43,067 bases of DNA from Fimbriiglobus sp. (GCA_025351325.1 JANXWE010000187.1:1-43067); one strand, 5' to 3'; numbered from the stretch's first letter, positions 34,521-42,860 are shown. The notes: generated from the letters alone by a model not told the origin. Made by a program: numbers and translations.

Positions 34521-34749
34521 GGCGAGCCGGGCTGTGTCAACAATCGGAGTCTGGATTGCTTTGAAAAACCCGACAGCTCACGCTGTTCGGCTCGCCAGTC
34601 GGCTCACCTCTCCGAACAAATTCTCCAGAATCATTTGACAACCATCCTACTGGAACTTATATACCTCGGTACACATGTACGTGCATTCAGTTTACCAGGA
34701 GGATTCTCCCATGATCTCCACCAAAAACATGGCCGGGGCACCCCGGCGG
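34521..34749 (+). repeat. Promoter-leader module, copy 1
   Basis: The 229-bp module is similar without gaps to 35585-35813, an offset of 1,064 bp. Order: a hairpin repeat (34521-34596, ends GGCGAGCCG and CGGCTCGCC), TTGACA (34635-34640), 17 bp, TATATA (34658-34663), GTACACATGTAC (34669-34680), AGGAGGA (34697-34703), ATG (34711), codons ending MAGAPRR. It ends 10 bp before the stop codon of the convergent peptidase gene. Confidence 0.85.
34635..34680 (+). promoter_or_regulatory. Promoter and overlapping palindrome, module copy 1
   Basis: TTGACA-17-TATATA is almost consensus. The palindrome GTACA-CA-TGTAC at 34669-34680 covers the expected transcription start, the place of a classic repressor operator. 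Transcription would run antisense into the 3' part of the peptidase gene. Confidence 0.75.
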
Positions 34750-35034
34750 CTAGAGTCCCTACTCAACCGACGACTCCTCGGCTGCCAGAAACCGCATGGC
34801 TTGTTGAAACGCCGAGCGGACATCCAGGCGGAGTTCTCGCGACCATTCTGCTCCATCTTCGTGCCGAGACCGGGCGAAACAGGCGAGAGCGTAAGCGTAC
34901 TCGGACATCCTGAGATACCCCATTCGTGCGATGCTCCATCCGGAGAAGTTGCCATCATGCCAGTGCTTCTCCCGGATGACCGAATTGGCGGAAAATATGC
35001 CCAAGCCGAAGAACACGGTGAGCAGGTCGGTTAA
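34711..35034 (+). other. Antisense ORF opened by module copy 1
   Basis: The AGGAGGA-ATG of the module opens a 107-codon frame (MISTKNMAGAPRR then unrelated residues) that lies almost wholly antisense to the peptidase gene. Beyond MAGAPRR it has no sign of a real protein. I treat it as transcribed leader rather than a gene. Confidence 0.35.
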
Positions 35035-35493
35035 TGGCTCGTGATCTTCGGCCTCGTGCGATATCCGCCCGTGCCCAAGCAGGTGGACGTGACCGAGTTC
35101 GTGGGCCATCGTCCCGACCATTGCCAGCGGATCGGACAGATTGGAAATCTCGATCCAGATGCGGAACTTTTCTGCTTCCGGATGATAGAGGCCAGCAGTC
35201 ACCTGCCGCCCCTGAACATTATGGACTGGGTTGCGATCTTCATAAAGCGACAATTCAACGGTGCCCGGGTTGATGTCCATGTATCCACACACCCGATCAA
35301 GTATCCGGCGGGCGTCTTCGTCAGTTCCGTGAAACGGATCGGGGAAGTATTCGGGCCTGGGCAGGATGACTGTTGACCTGCGGAGGCGATCCACCCCGAA
35401 CTGCTGCTCCAGCCACTGCCATCGACCGTCGATCCACTGGCGCATCGCTGTATCGACCGGGCACATAGGCTTTGAGCGGAACCAACCGAACAT
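34759..35493 (-). CDS. Predicted zinc metallopeptidase of unknown family
   Basis: The protein has 244 aa from ATG 35493 (GAGAGGA upstream; the longer frame to 35538 lacks a site). It contains MAHELGHVHLLGHG, an HExxH zinc site (HELGH) followed by further His and, about ten residues on, the acidic SHEAEDHEPLTDLLTVFFGLG helix that likely supplies a third ligand. No signal peptide is present. I do not recognise the family. It sits between two direct copies of the promoter-leader module, has its own strong promoter, and is read opposite to both modules. Confidence 0.75.
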   Translation of the reverse strand: MFGWFRSKPMCPVDTAMRQWIDGRWQWLEQQFGVDRLRRSTVILPRPEYFPDPFHGTDEDARRILDRVCGYMDINPGTVELSLYEDRNPVHNVQGRQVTAGLYHPEAEKFRIWIEISNLSDPLAMVGTMAHELGHVHLLGHGRISHEAEDHEPLTDLLTVFFGLGIFSANSVIREKHWHDGNFSGWSIARMGYLRMSEYAYALACFARSRHEDGAEWSRELRLDVRSAFQQAMRFLAAEESSVE

Positions 35494-35539
35494 CGAGCAT
35501 CCTCTCTTGCCGAATGGACACAGCTCACAAACCTGCAAG

Positions 35540-35569
35540 ATAATATCAAACTTCCGAATGTCGTGTCAA
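35540..35569 (-). promoter_or_regulatory. Promoter of the metallopeptidase gene
   Basis: On the minus strand TTGACA (35569-35564) and TATTAT (35545-35540) are separated by 18 bp. This is a strong sigma70-type promoter about 45 bp upstream of the chosen start. It lies back to back with module copy 2. Confidence 0.65.
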
Positions 35570-35584
35570 GAATTTCATTGCTAC

Positions 35585-35813
35585 GGCGAGCCGGGCTGTG
35601 TCAGCATCCGGAGTCTGGATTGCTTTGAAGAACCCGACAGCTCACGCTGTTCGGCTCGCCAGTCGGCTCACCTTTCCGAACAAATTCTTCAGAATCATTT
35701 GACAGCCATCCTCCTGAAGCTTATATACCTCGGTACACTTGTACGTGCATTCAGTTTTCTAGGAGGATTTCACCATGCACACCACCAAGAAAATGGCCGG
35801 GGCACCCCGGCGA
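35585..35813 (+). repeat. Promoter-leader module, copy 2
   Basis: This is the second copy of the 229-bp module: hairpin repeat 35585-35660, TTGACA 35699-35704, TATATA 35722-35727, GTACACTTGTAC 35733-35744, AGGAGGA 35761-35767, ATG 35775, ending in MAGAPRR codons. The last part contains GCCGGGGCACCCCGGC, itself a palindrome. Confidence 0.85.
35699..35744 (+). promoter_or_regulatory. Promoter and overlapping palindrome, module copy 2
   Basis: TTGACA, 17 bp, TATATA, then GTACA-CT-TGTAC over the predicted start. Only the central two bases of the palindrome differ from copy 1, while its arms are kept, which suggests selection on the arms. It drives the SecA-like gene. Confidence 0.75.
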
Positions 35814-37913
35814 GACGAAACCGCTCTCCAGCGGCCGTTCGTTGACGTACAATGGCGGAACGAAGCTCGGAGGCCAGGCATGAGTTCGGCGACGGATGAA
35901 ATTCTCGACCTGATTCCGGCGGCGGAACCGAAGCGCCACGAAATGGCGAAGCCCAAGATCGCCAACGTCGAGGGGCGCTTGGGGACACTCCCGGGCAATC
36001 AGCTCTTTTCCACGCTCGGTCTGCCCTGGTCACGCCGACTTTCCAAAGCGGCCCTGCTGCTCCCTAAAATCCGCCACTTCGAAGAATTGTTCCTCACCCT
36101 CAACGACACGGATCTCCGCGCCGCCAGCATGAGTTTGCGCGGCAAAGCCCGTGGCGGCGTGACCTTAGATGGGTTGATTCCCGAAACATTCGGGCTGGCC
36201 TGCGCGGCCATCCGCCGGGTTCATGGTTACCAACCGTTCGACGTGCAGTTGGCGGCCGGGATCATTATGCACTACGGCGGGTTGGTGGAACTGGCGACCG
36301 GGGAAGGCAAGACTCTCTGCGCCGTCGCCCCGACCTTTTTGAACGCGCTGCCCGGCAAAGGGGTTCACGTCACCACGGTGAACGACTACCTCGCCCAGCG
36401 CGATGCCGAGGAAATGGGGCCGGTACACCGGTTGCTCGGGATGACGGTCGGCTGCCTCCAACAGAAGATGCAAGACGGCGAGCGCCAAGCGCAGTACAAA
36501 TGCGACCTGACCTACGGCACGGCCTCGGAATTCGGCTTCGACTTCCTCCGCGACCGGATGAAACTGCGTGGCGGTCAAGCCACCAACGCGCCGTTCTGGA
36601 GCGGTTGGATGGGCGGCGGCACGAAGGAAGATCCGCGAGTTCAACGTGGCTTGCACTATGCCATCGTGGATGAAGCCGACAGTATTTTCATCGACGAAGG
36701 TCGTACGCCGTTGATCATCGCCAACCCCACGCGGCCGGCCACCGACGAAGAGCAAGTTGTGTACTTGTGGGCCAACAGGGTGGCCGTGGAACTGAAAGTG
36801 ACCCAGCACTACAAAATGGATTTGAAGAAGGACAAGATCGAACTGACCGATGAAGGCCGGCAGCAAGTGCGGTACTCCAAACCGCCGACCGGCGAGCACG
36901 CCACGGCGATGGACAAACTGATCGAAGCGATGGAGAAAGCACTGCAAGCTCGCTACCGCTTCACCCGCGATCACCACTACATGGTCAACGACGAAAAGAA
37001 GATCGTCATCATCGACGAAGGCACCGGTCGGCCAATGCCCGATCGCCATTGGCGCGACGGACTGCACCAAGCGGTCGAAGCGAAAGAGAACGTGACGATC
37101 ACGATGGCCTCCGAACACGCGGCCCAGGTGACGTTCCAGAACTTCTATCGCATCTACAAAAAGCTCGCCGGAATGAGCGGTACGCTGATGCCGAACTTCT
37201 CCGAAATGCGTCGCGTCTATCGCCGTTGGGTCACGAGCATCCCAACGAATCGCCCCGTGAAACGTAGGCAGAGTTCGGACAACGTGTTCCCTACGGAAGG
37301 CGCAAAATTCGACGCGGTTGTGAAGCAGATTCAAGAGATGATCGCGTTGGGGCGGCCCGTGCTGATCGGCACGCGGACCGTCGATAAATCCGAACGGCTA
37401 TCGAGTTTGCTATCGTTGGCGGGCGTCGATCACCGCGTGCTGAACGCACGGCAAGACGCGAACGAAGCCGAGATTATCGCGGACGCAGGGCAACTCGGCC
37501 GCGTGACCGTGGCCACGAACATGGCGGGTCGCGGCACCGACATCAAGCTCGGCGCGGGCGTGGCCGCAAACGGCGGCCTGCACGTCATCGGCACCGAACG
37601 CCACGAAGCCGAACGCATCGACCGCCAACTCGCAGGCCGCGCCGGACGACAAGGCGACCCCGGCAGCGCGCAGTTCTTTCTGGCTCTCGACGATCAGCTC
37701 CTCGAAGGTCTCGGCGTCGCGAAACAGCGTTCGCTCGAAGCCCTCGGCACTTCCGGTTCCAACCGGCCGTGGGCGATGTTCCGTGGCCTCTTTCGCAAGG
37801 CCCAGCGCCGCGTCGAAAAGAAACACTACAAGCAACGCCTCGACCTCATGAACTACGACAAGAACCGCCAAGAGATGATGCAAGACCTCGGTGCCGATCC
37901 GTACGTGGATTAG
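35775..37913 (+). CDS. secA: SecA-like preprotein translocase ATPase
   Basis: The 712-aa protein has the SecA motor: Walker A ELATGEGKTLCA, VTTVNDYLAQRDAEEMGPV, FDFLRDRM, Walker B HYAIVDEADSIFIDEGRTPLII, MAGRGTDIKLG and GRAGRQGDPGSAQFFLALDD. The protein is shorter than the usual 840-900 aa and lacks the C-terminal zinc-binding tail, like accessory SecA2 forms. Start ATG 35775 has AGGAGGA at 7 nt and comes from the duplicated module. A second in-frame start at 35880 (MSSATDEI) has its own GGAGG at 6 nt and looks like the native one. The product energises protein export through SecY. Confidence 0.93.
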   Translation: MHTTKKMAGAPRRDETALQRPFVDVQWRNEARRPGMSSATDEILDLIPAAEPKRHEMAKPKIANVEGRLGTLPGNQLFSTLGLPWSRRLSKAALLLPKIRHFEELFLTLNDTDLRAASMSLRGKARGGVTLDGLIPETFGLACAAIRRVHGYQPFDVQLAAGIIMHYGGLVELATGEGKTLCAVAPTFLNALPGKGVHVTTVNDYLAQRDAEEMGPVHRLLGMTVGCLQQKMQDGERQAQYKCDLTYGTASEFGFDFLRDRMKLRGGQATNAPFWSGWMGGGTKEDPRVQRGLHYAIVDEADSIFIDEGRTPLIIANPTRPATDEEQVVYLWANRVAVELKVTQHYKMDLKKDKIELTDEGRQQVRYSKPPTGEHATAMDKLIEAMEKALQARYRFTRDHHYMVNDEKKIVIIDEGTGRPMPDRHWRDGLHQAVEAKENVTITMASEHAAQVTFQNFYRIYKKLAGMSGTLMPNFSEMRRVYRRWVTSIPTNRPVKRRQSSDNVFPTEGAKFDAVVKQIQEMIALGRPVLIGTRTVDKSERLSSLLSLAGVDHRVLNARQDANEAEIIADAGQLGRVTVATNMAGRGTDIKLGAGVAANGGLHVIGTERHEAERIDRQLAGRAGRQGDPGSAQFFLALDDQLLEGLGVAKQRSLEALGTSGSNRPWAMFRGLFRKAQRRVEKKHYKQRLDLMNYDKNRQEMMQDLGADPYVD

Positions 37914-37951
37914 GCGATCGAGATTCGTTTAGCCGCGCCGCGAAGGTCATT

Positions 37952-38026
37952 CCGAGCCGATTCCCCGCAAGGGGTCGGGTGGAGCCGCCGGAGACTTCAC
38001 CCGACCCCTTGCGGGGATCGGCTCGG
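37952..38026. repeat. Large hairpin repeat after the SecA-like gene
   Basis: The two ends are near-perfect inverted arms of about 28 bases, CCGAGCCGAT(T)CCCCGCAAGG and its complement ending CGGGGATCGGCTCGG, around a GC-rich centre. It is the main feature of the 377-bp gap 37914-38290. No T-run follows. It is probably a dispersed intergenic repeat that may block read-through. Confidence 0.7.
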
Positions 38027-38161
38027 TAAGATCGAATGTCTCGCGAATGTTTGGAGAGTTTCCGCCCCGCGCTACGCATAGCCTGCGCGTCGCGGCTAGT
38101 TTTCCCGACGGTGAATTTTGGGAAAATCGTGAATTTTCGAAGTGTGATCGCTTATCCCTCG

Positions 38162-38216
38162 TATAGCGTCTATACTCGCCGTAAGATGTTGGCGAGTGGA
38201 TGTTCCGTAAGTACGG
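38162..38216. repeat. Three clustered small palindromes
   Basis: TATAG-CGT-CTATA (38162-38174), ACTCGCC-10-GGCGAGT (38174-38197) and CCGTA-AG-TACGG (38205-38216) lie within 55 bp, upstream of the gene at 38291. Otherwise the rest of this gap shows nothing recognisable. Confidence 0.45.
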
Positions 38217-38290
38217 TTCAATTAGTCGGGTATGGAAGACTGCGTAAGATAGACTCTCGCTCGCCACTATGAAACGAAATTGCCGCTCGC

Positions 38291-40228
38291 TTGAAAACCA
38301 CTGACGTACGACCCCTGGAATTGCATCCCATTTTGGTAGCCACGTTGCCATCGGGGCGGAATGCCCTTCCGACGACGACGACTTCGGATCGACCCGTCGA
38401 TCCGCAAGCGTGGGCGATTGCGGCATCGTGTGCCCGCGAATGTCCCGAACGATTCTGGGTGTCCCACGACGCCGATGAGGCGATCGAGCATTTCCTACAC
38501 ACCGTCTACGCCCCGCTCATTACTAACGGCGAACGCATACTGATTGTCGCCGCCGACGAGGCGTGTGCCACTCGGCTCGTAGAACTTTGCGGCCCGAAAG
38601 CGATCCTGGCATTGGTGAACGATGCGGCACGCACTTCGCACGCGATTGTCGCCGCGGTTACGAATCGCCTGCGTACGGAAATCGCATCGCGGCACGCAAC
38701 GGTCGCCGAACGCCTCGCGAAATTCACGGCCGTGGCTCCGATATGGGATCGTATCGCGCAACTGTCCGAAGCCCATGCCGCAGCGAATGCCGACTGCCAG
38801 CGATGGATGGCGGAACGCGACGCGATTCCCGATGCCGTTCGTGCAGAAGCCTTGCAACCCGATTCGCCGCTCGGTATCGCCTGCCGGGAAGTCAACGCCG
38901 ATAAGACCTCACGGCGTGCCAAAATCGAGAGCGAACTCCACGCATTGCACGAAGAGTGGAAGCCGATTGCGGCCCAACTGGAAGCGAAGAAGGCCGGCCG
39001 CGTGCTTTCGGGTTCGTTTTGGAAAGCGTTATTCTCCGGCGACTCCGCTGCACATGCCGCCGAACTCGAAGCGAAAATCCATGCCGCCGAACAGGCGCTC
39101 CGCGACATCGACAACGCGATCCCGAACCCAGCCGATTGTGCGCCAGTGGAAGCCGAGATTGCCAAACGGCTAAGCGTGTGCGATGCTGAACGATCCGCCG
39201 CAAACGAGCGACGCAACGCCATTGAGATCGAACGACAACACGCCACTGCCACAATCGCCGAACACGGCGTTCCCGATACACTCGAAACCTTTGCCGCCGA
39301 ACATACCGAAGCGTATTCGGTTCATGCCCATTCCGAACGAACTGCTCACGATTTTGAAGCGGAGTTGGCCGCCGCCGTTCGACGCGAACTCCTCGAATAT
39401 CGCATCGTCGTTGGCACGGCAAATGCAACGAATTTCAGCGATGACCCCGCCATTGTGGCGGGCGGATTCACCCGCCTCGCGATATGTGCGGCGGAAACTC
39501 TCCACGAAACCGATTACGCCCGACTTTCTGGCTTTGCCGCCAAGCAACTTCTGCTCGGCGACTTCACCCCTCGGCTGCCCGTCGATCACCAAACTATGCA
39601 CGGTACTCACACGAACGGTTACACGAAATCTCACACCAACGGGAAAGCGGTTGCCCAGGCAACCGACTTCGCGATGGATCACTGGCGATCCGCCTATCAG
39701 CCGAGTTGGTTCCACGAAGCGGATCGGCTCGTCGTTCGCTTGGCCACGCCATCGCTGACTTCGTCGCCGCTGATTTGCGAACCGCTACTCGATAAGCCCG
39801 AAGTCGAAGTTCGCTTCGGCACCACGACGCAGGGCGAATACCTGCCCGTGGAAATCGCGTTCCCCGCCGCGTTCCCGCCCGCCGAAGCGAAAGCCCTGGC
39901 TGCCCGCGAACTCGGCGAAACGCGCCTGACGCCGAACGGCACCTGGCACTGGCACGAGAACGGTCGGCTCATCGCCTGCTGGCCGATGCCCGATAAAGCC
40001 ACGGGGCCGTGGGTCGAACTCGAAGCGGGCGTCAGGGAATGGGTGATCGCGACCGACGGCTTGCCAACCACCGCCGCCGTCTCGTTCGACCCCGCCGCCG
40101 GTTGGAACCGCGATAAAGCCGAAGCCTATCTCGAACGCAACACCGCCCATCTGCGAACGATCCGCGCCATCGTGCTACCCACCGTGTCATCGATAGCAAA
40201 CCCAGAACCCGCAATCATTGCGGGATAA
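38291..40228 (+). CDS. Large protein, probable degenerate UPF1-like helicase
   Basis: The protein has up to 645 aa; the start is uncertain (TTG 38291, no clear ribosome-binding site, stop at 38270-38272). Residues ~55-95 (ERFWVSHDADEAIEH, then ERILIVAADEACATRLVEL) align by pattern with the Walker A and Ia region of SF1 helicases (GPPGTGKT, then RVLVVAPSNAAVDxL), but the P-loop is replaced by SHDADEAI. A coiled coil (about 140-340) follows, then YRIVVGTANATNF and FTRLAICAAETLHETDY, then AAKQLLLGDFTPRLP, resembling motifs Ib, II (DEA to AAE) and III (LVGDxxQLP). The C-terminal domain, with PTTAAVSFDPAAGWNRDKAEAYL, is unknown to me. An ATPase-dead scaffold is inferred. Confidence 0.6.
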   Translation: MKTTDVRPLELHPILVATLPSGRNALPTTTTSDRPVDPQAWAIAASCARECPERFWVSHDADEAIEHFLHTVYAPLITNGERILIVAADEACATRLVELCGPKAILALVNDAARTSHAIVAAVTNRLRTEIASRHATVAERLAKFTAVAPIWDRIAQLSEAHAAANADCQRWMAERDAIPDAVRAEALQPDSPLGIACREVNADKTSRRAKIESELHALHEEWKPIAAQLEAKKAGRVLSGSFWKALFSGDSAAHAAELEAKIHAAEQALRDIDNAIPNPADCAPVEAEIAKRLSVCDAERSAANERRNAIEIERQHATATIAEHGVPDTLETFAAEHTEAYSVHAHSERTAHDFEAELAAAVRRELLEYRIVVGTANATNFSDDPAIVAGGFTRLAICAAETLHETDYARLSGFAAKQLLLGDFTPRLPVDHQTMHGTHTNGYTKSHTNGKAVAQATDFAMDHWRSAYQPSWFHEADRLVVRLATPSLTSSPLICEPLLDKPEVEVRFGTTTQGEYLPVEIAFPAAFPPAEAKALAARELGETRLTPNGTWHWHENGRLIACWPMPDKATGPWVELEAGVREWVIATDGLPTTAAVSFDPAAGWNRDKAEAYLERNTAHLRTIRAIVLPTVSSIANPEPAIIAG

Positions 40229-40229
40229 T

Positions 40230-40268
40230 AAAAAAATCGCGTCGCGACACAGGGTGTCTCGACGCGAT
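40230..40268 (-). terminator. Intrinsic terminator of the pilin genes
   Basis: On the minus strand a stem of ATCGCGTCG with CGACGCGAT, extended past one mismatch by GACAC/GTGTC, closes a 3-nt loop and is followed by seven T (40236-40230). It lies 24 bp after the second pilin gene. Confidence 0.85.
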
Positions 40269-40291
40269 GAGCGATTGACATTTTTCGTGGC

Positions 40292-40480
40292 TTACGAAGC
40301 CGCAGTCGGACTGATACGCGAACCGACGTAGCTGAAGGTTTGGCTCGTGCTGGTACCCAAAGAGGTGATCGCAACGAGGCAGACGACGATGATGAGTGCC
40401 AACATGACGGCGTATTCGACGGCGGTCGGGCCGTCTTCTTTTTTCAAAAACGCAACGAGCGGACGCAGAAATCGATTCAT
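40292..40480 (-). CDS. Flp-family type IVb pilin, distal copy
   Basis: The 62-aa protein (MNRFLRPLVAFLKKEDGPTA) has the Flp pattern: short basic leader, a GPTAVEYAVMLALIIVVC block, with the Glu at position 5 of the hydrophobic core (AVEYAVM), and a polar C-terminus (SQTFSYVGSRISP). Cleavage by a prepilin peptidase would occur before the hydrophobic helix. Upstream in-frame codons to 40588 are inside a hairpin and are not part of it. No tad assembly genes are in the window. Confidence 0.85.
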   Translation of the reverse strand: MNRFLRPLVAFLKKEDGPTAVEYAVMLALIIVVCLVAITSLGTSTSQTFSYVGSRISPTAAS

Positions 40481-40537
40481 ACAACCTGAGGGGGTTAACT
40501 CGATGACTCGGGTGTCACCAGCCCCGACGTCATCGAA

Positions 40538-40581
40538 GACGGGGATGGGGTCTCCACTTTCGCGGCAACCCCATCCCCGTC
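40538..40581 (-). terminator. Strong hairpin between the two pilin genes
   Basis: GACGGGGATGGGGT (40538-40551) and its exact complement (40568-40581) make a perfect 14-bp GC-rich stem with a 16-nt loop. No T-run follows, so it more likely protects the 3' end of the first pilin mRNA or lowers read-through than terminates fully. Confidence 0.6.
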
Positions 40582-40609
40582 GTCTCAAGTTTTAGCCAGA
40601 CTCTGTGGC

Positions 40610-40798
40610 TTACGAAGCCGCAGGAGCCTTGATGTTGCTATTCACATAGCTGAACGTTTGGCTAGCGCTCGAACCGAGGGCGGTGATTGCAGCGATGCAG
40701 ACGACGATAATCAGTGCGAGCATCACGGCGTACTCGACTGCGGTGGGGCCATCTTCCTTCTTGAGGAAATTGACCATCTTCTTTGCGATCAGATTCAT
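40610..40798 (-). CDS. Flp-family type IVb pilin, proximal copy
   Basis: The 62-aa protein (MNLIAKKMVNFLKKEDGPTA) shares the middle block KKEDGPTAVEYAVMLALIIV with the next gene and differs at both ends (C-terminus SYVNSNIKAPAAS). It is a recent tandem duplicate. GGAGAG lies upstream of ATG 40798. It is the first of the pair. Flp pilins form thin adhesive fibres in Tad systems. Confidence 0.85.
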   Translation of the reverse strand: MNLIAKKMVNFLKKEDGPTAVEYAVMLALIIVVCIAAITALGSSASQTFSYVNSNIKAPAAS

Positions 40799-41051
40799 CG
40801 GTGCTCTCCGTCAGTGTTGTTCGCAAGCCTCGTGGGTGACAGAGACAAGTCTCCGTCGTTTTTCGACCCCGTGCGTTGCTGACACAAGAACCTAGAGCAC
40901 GATTACAACCGGTGCAAACCGCACAACCGATTTTTTCTGACTTCTTGATCGAGCCGTGTCGATCCAGACACATAGACCTAGAACAGCAGCATGGGCCGGG
41001 CGCGCTTTACCCAAACTGCCCGACCGGAAAATTCTCCATCTGGTGTCAGTT
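40799..41051. other. Divergent spacer between pilins and ilvD
   Basis: This 253-bp region separates the pilin start from the ilvD start. I see no convincing promoter pair or repeat. A T-rich patch (GATTTTTTCTGAC near 40930) is the only notable composition change. The ilvD frame extends upstream to 40956 but without family similarity. Confidence 0.4.
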
Positions 41052-42734
41052 ATGACGGATCTGCCGAATCGTAAGAGTTTGACAACAACCGCAGGCCCCA
41101 GCCGGGCACCCAACCGCGCGATGCTGCGGGCGGTCGGGTTCCAAGACGAGGACTTCGACAAGCCGATGGTCGGCGTCGCATCCTTGTACAGCGATATCAC
41201 CCCGTGCAATAGCCACCTCGACCGCCTCGCCCGCAAAGCGATCGAAGGCATCCGTTCAGCGGGGGGCGTTCCGCAGATCTTCGGCGCGCCGACCGTCTCC
41301 GATGGCATCAGCATGGGCCACATGGGGATGCGCTATTCGCTCGTTTCCCGCGAAGTGATTGCCGACTGCCTCGAAACCGTCTCCGGTGCGATGAATCACG
41401 ATGGCTTGCTCGCCATCGGCGGTTGCGACAAGAACATGCCCGGTTGCCTGATGGCACTCGCACGCCTGAACGTGCCAGGTATCTTCGTCTACGGCGGCAG
41501 CATCCTCCCCGGCAAAGGGCCGGACGGCGAAGATGTCGATATCGTGTCGATTTTCGAAGCCGTCGGAAAATTCCAAGCGGGCACGATCGACGAAAAGAAG
41601 TTGCACAAGATCGAGTGCGAATCGTGCCCGAGCGCCGGCTCGTGCGGCGGGATGTACACCGCCAACACGATGTCGAGCGCCATCGAGGCGATGGGCATGT
41701 CGTTGCCGTTCGATGCGAGTTACCCGGCGATCTCGGCTTCCAAAGAGCGCGAAGCATATCAGGCGGGCAAGGCACTGATCGGCCTCGTGAATGCGAACAT
41801 CCGCCCGCGTGACATCATCACGCGGAAGTCGCTGGAGAACGCATACACGTTCGTGTTGGCGCTCGGTGGCAGTACGAACGCGGTGTTGCACCTCATGGCG
41901 ATTGCCCGCGAAGCCGAGGTGAACTGGACGCTCGACGACTTCGACCGACTCGGGGCGAAGGTGCCGCACCTCGCGGACCTGAAGCCGGGCGGGAAGTACG
42001 TGATGTACGATTTGCACCAAGCGGGTGGCACGCCGACGGTGTTGAAGGCACTCCTGAACGCCGGGTTCTTGCACGGCGATTGCATCACGGTCACGGGCAA
42101 AACCCTCGCGGAGAACCTCAAAGACGTGCCGAGCGTTTATGCGAAGAAGCAGAAAGTGATTCTGCCAATCGACAAGCCGATGCACCCCACCGGGCACATC
42201 GTGATTTTGAAGGGCAACCTGTCGCCGGAGGGCAGCGTGGCGAAAGTCGCGGGGCTGAAGGAACGCGCTATCACCGGGCCAGCAAAGGTGTTCGACGGCG
42301 AAGAAGCCTGTTTCCAGGCGATTCAGGGGCAGAAGATCGTTGCGGGCGATGTCGTCATCATTCGCGGCGAAGGCCCCGTCGGCGGGCCGGGCATGCGCGA
42401 GATGCTGAGCATCACCGGTGCATTGATGGGCCAGGGCCTCGGCGAGTCGGTCGGCCTCATCACCGATGGTCGCTTCAGCGGAGGCACGCACGGCCTCGTC
42501 GTCGGCCACGTCGCCCCCGAAGCCTGGACGGGCGGCCTCATCGCGTTCGTTCACGATGGCGATTCGATCACGATCGACGCCGACAAGAAGGTGCTGTCGC
42601 TAAACGTGCCCGAAGCCGAGATCGCGAAGCGAAAAGTCAACTGGACGAAGCCCGCACTCCGCGTCCAACGTGGCGTACTGGCGAAGTTCGCCAGGCTCGT
42701 CAGCAGCGCCTCCGAAGGAGCCGTCACGAGCTAA
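41052..42734 (+). CDS. ilvD: Dihydroxy-acid dehydratase
   Basis: The 560-aa enzyme makes 2-keto acids from dihydroxy acids in valine, leucine and isoleucine synthesis. Cluster cysteines are visible in [17 protein letters not shown] and [14 protein letters not shown], the set expected for a [2Fe-2S] DHAD. Other signatures are [16 protein letters not shown]-like N-terminus, [26 protein letters not shown] and [16 protein letters not shown]. Start [10 protein letters not shown] at 41052 was chosen over an in-frame start at 40956. It is a single gene on the plus strand; no other branched-chain gene is adjacent. Confidence 0.96.
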   Translation: MTDLPNRKSLTTTAGPSRAPNRAMLRAVGFQDEDFDKPMVGVASLYSDITPCNSHLDRLARKAIEGIRSAGGVPQIFGAPTVSDGISMGHMGMRYSLVSREVIADCLETVSGAMNHDGLLAIGGCDKNMPGCLMALARLNVPGIFVYGGSILPGKGPDGEDVDIVSIFEAVGKFQAGTIDEKKLHKIECESCPSAGSCGGMYTANTMSSAIEAMGMSLPFDASYPAISASKEREAYQAGKALIGLVNANIRPRDIITRKSLENAYTFVLALGGSTNAVLHLMAIAREAEVNWTLDDFDRLGAKVPHLADLKPGGKYVMYDLHQAGGTPTVLKALLNAGFLHGDCITVTGKTLAENLKDVPSVYAKKQKVILPIDKPMHPTGHIVILKGNLSPEGSVAKVAGLKERAITGPAKVFDGEEACFQAIQGQKIVAGDVVIIRGEGPVGGPGMREMLSITGALMGQGLGESVGLITDGRFSGGTHGLVVGHVAPEAWTGGLIAFVHDGDSITIDADKKVLSLNVPEAEIAKRKVNWTKPALRVQRGVLAKFARLVSSASEGAVTS

Positions 42735-42778
42735 CCCAGCCACAGATACGCCCAGGGTACGACGTAAACGATTTTAAG

Positions 42779-42860
42779 TAGCCCTCTCGCTCCGCGAGAG
42801 GATAGCCAAACCATCGTAACGCAAGCGATTCCTGCTTACCTCTCGCGGAGCGAGAGGCTA
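42779..42860. repeat. Paired self-complementary repeat downstream of ilvD
   Basis: The sequence CTCTCGC-TCC-GCGAGAG at 42784-42800 is itself a hairpin. It returns inverted at 42840-42860, so the two copies can also pair with each other over about 21 bp. It may serve as the ilvD 3' end. Confidence 0.7.

Noticed and set aside
36165-37334. 389-codon minus-strand frame within the SecA-like gene
   Set aside because: It is the antisense of strongly conserved SecA motifs; high GC keeps the frame open.
41256-42554. 432-codon minus-strand frame within ilvD
   Set aside because: It is the antisense of ilvD and His/Arg-rich without motifs.
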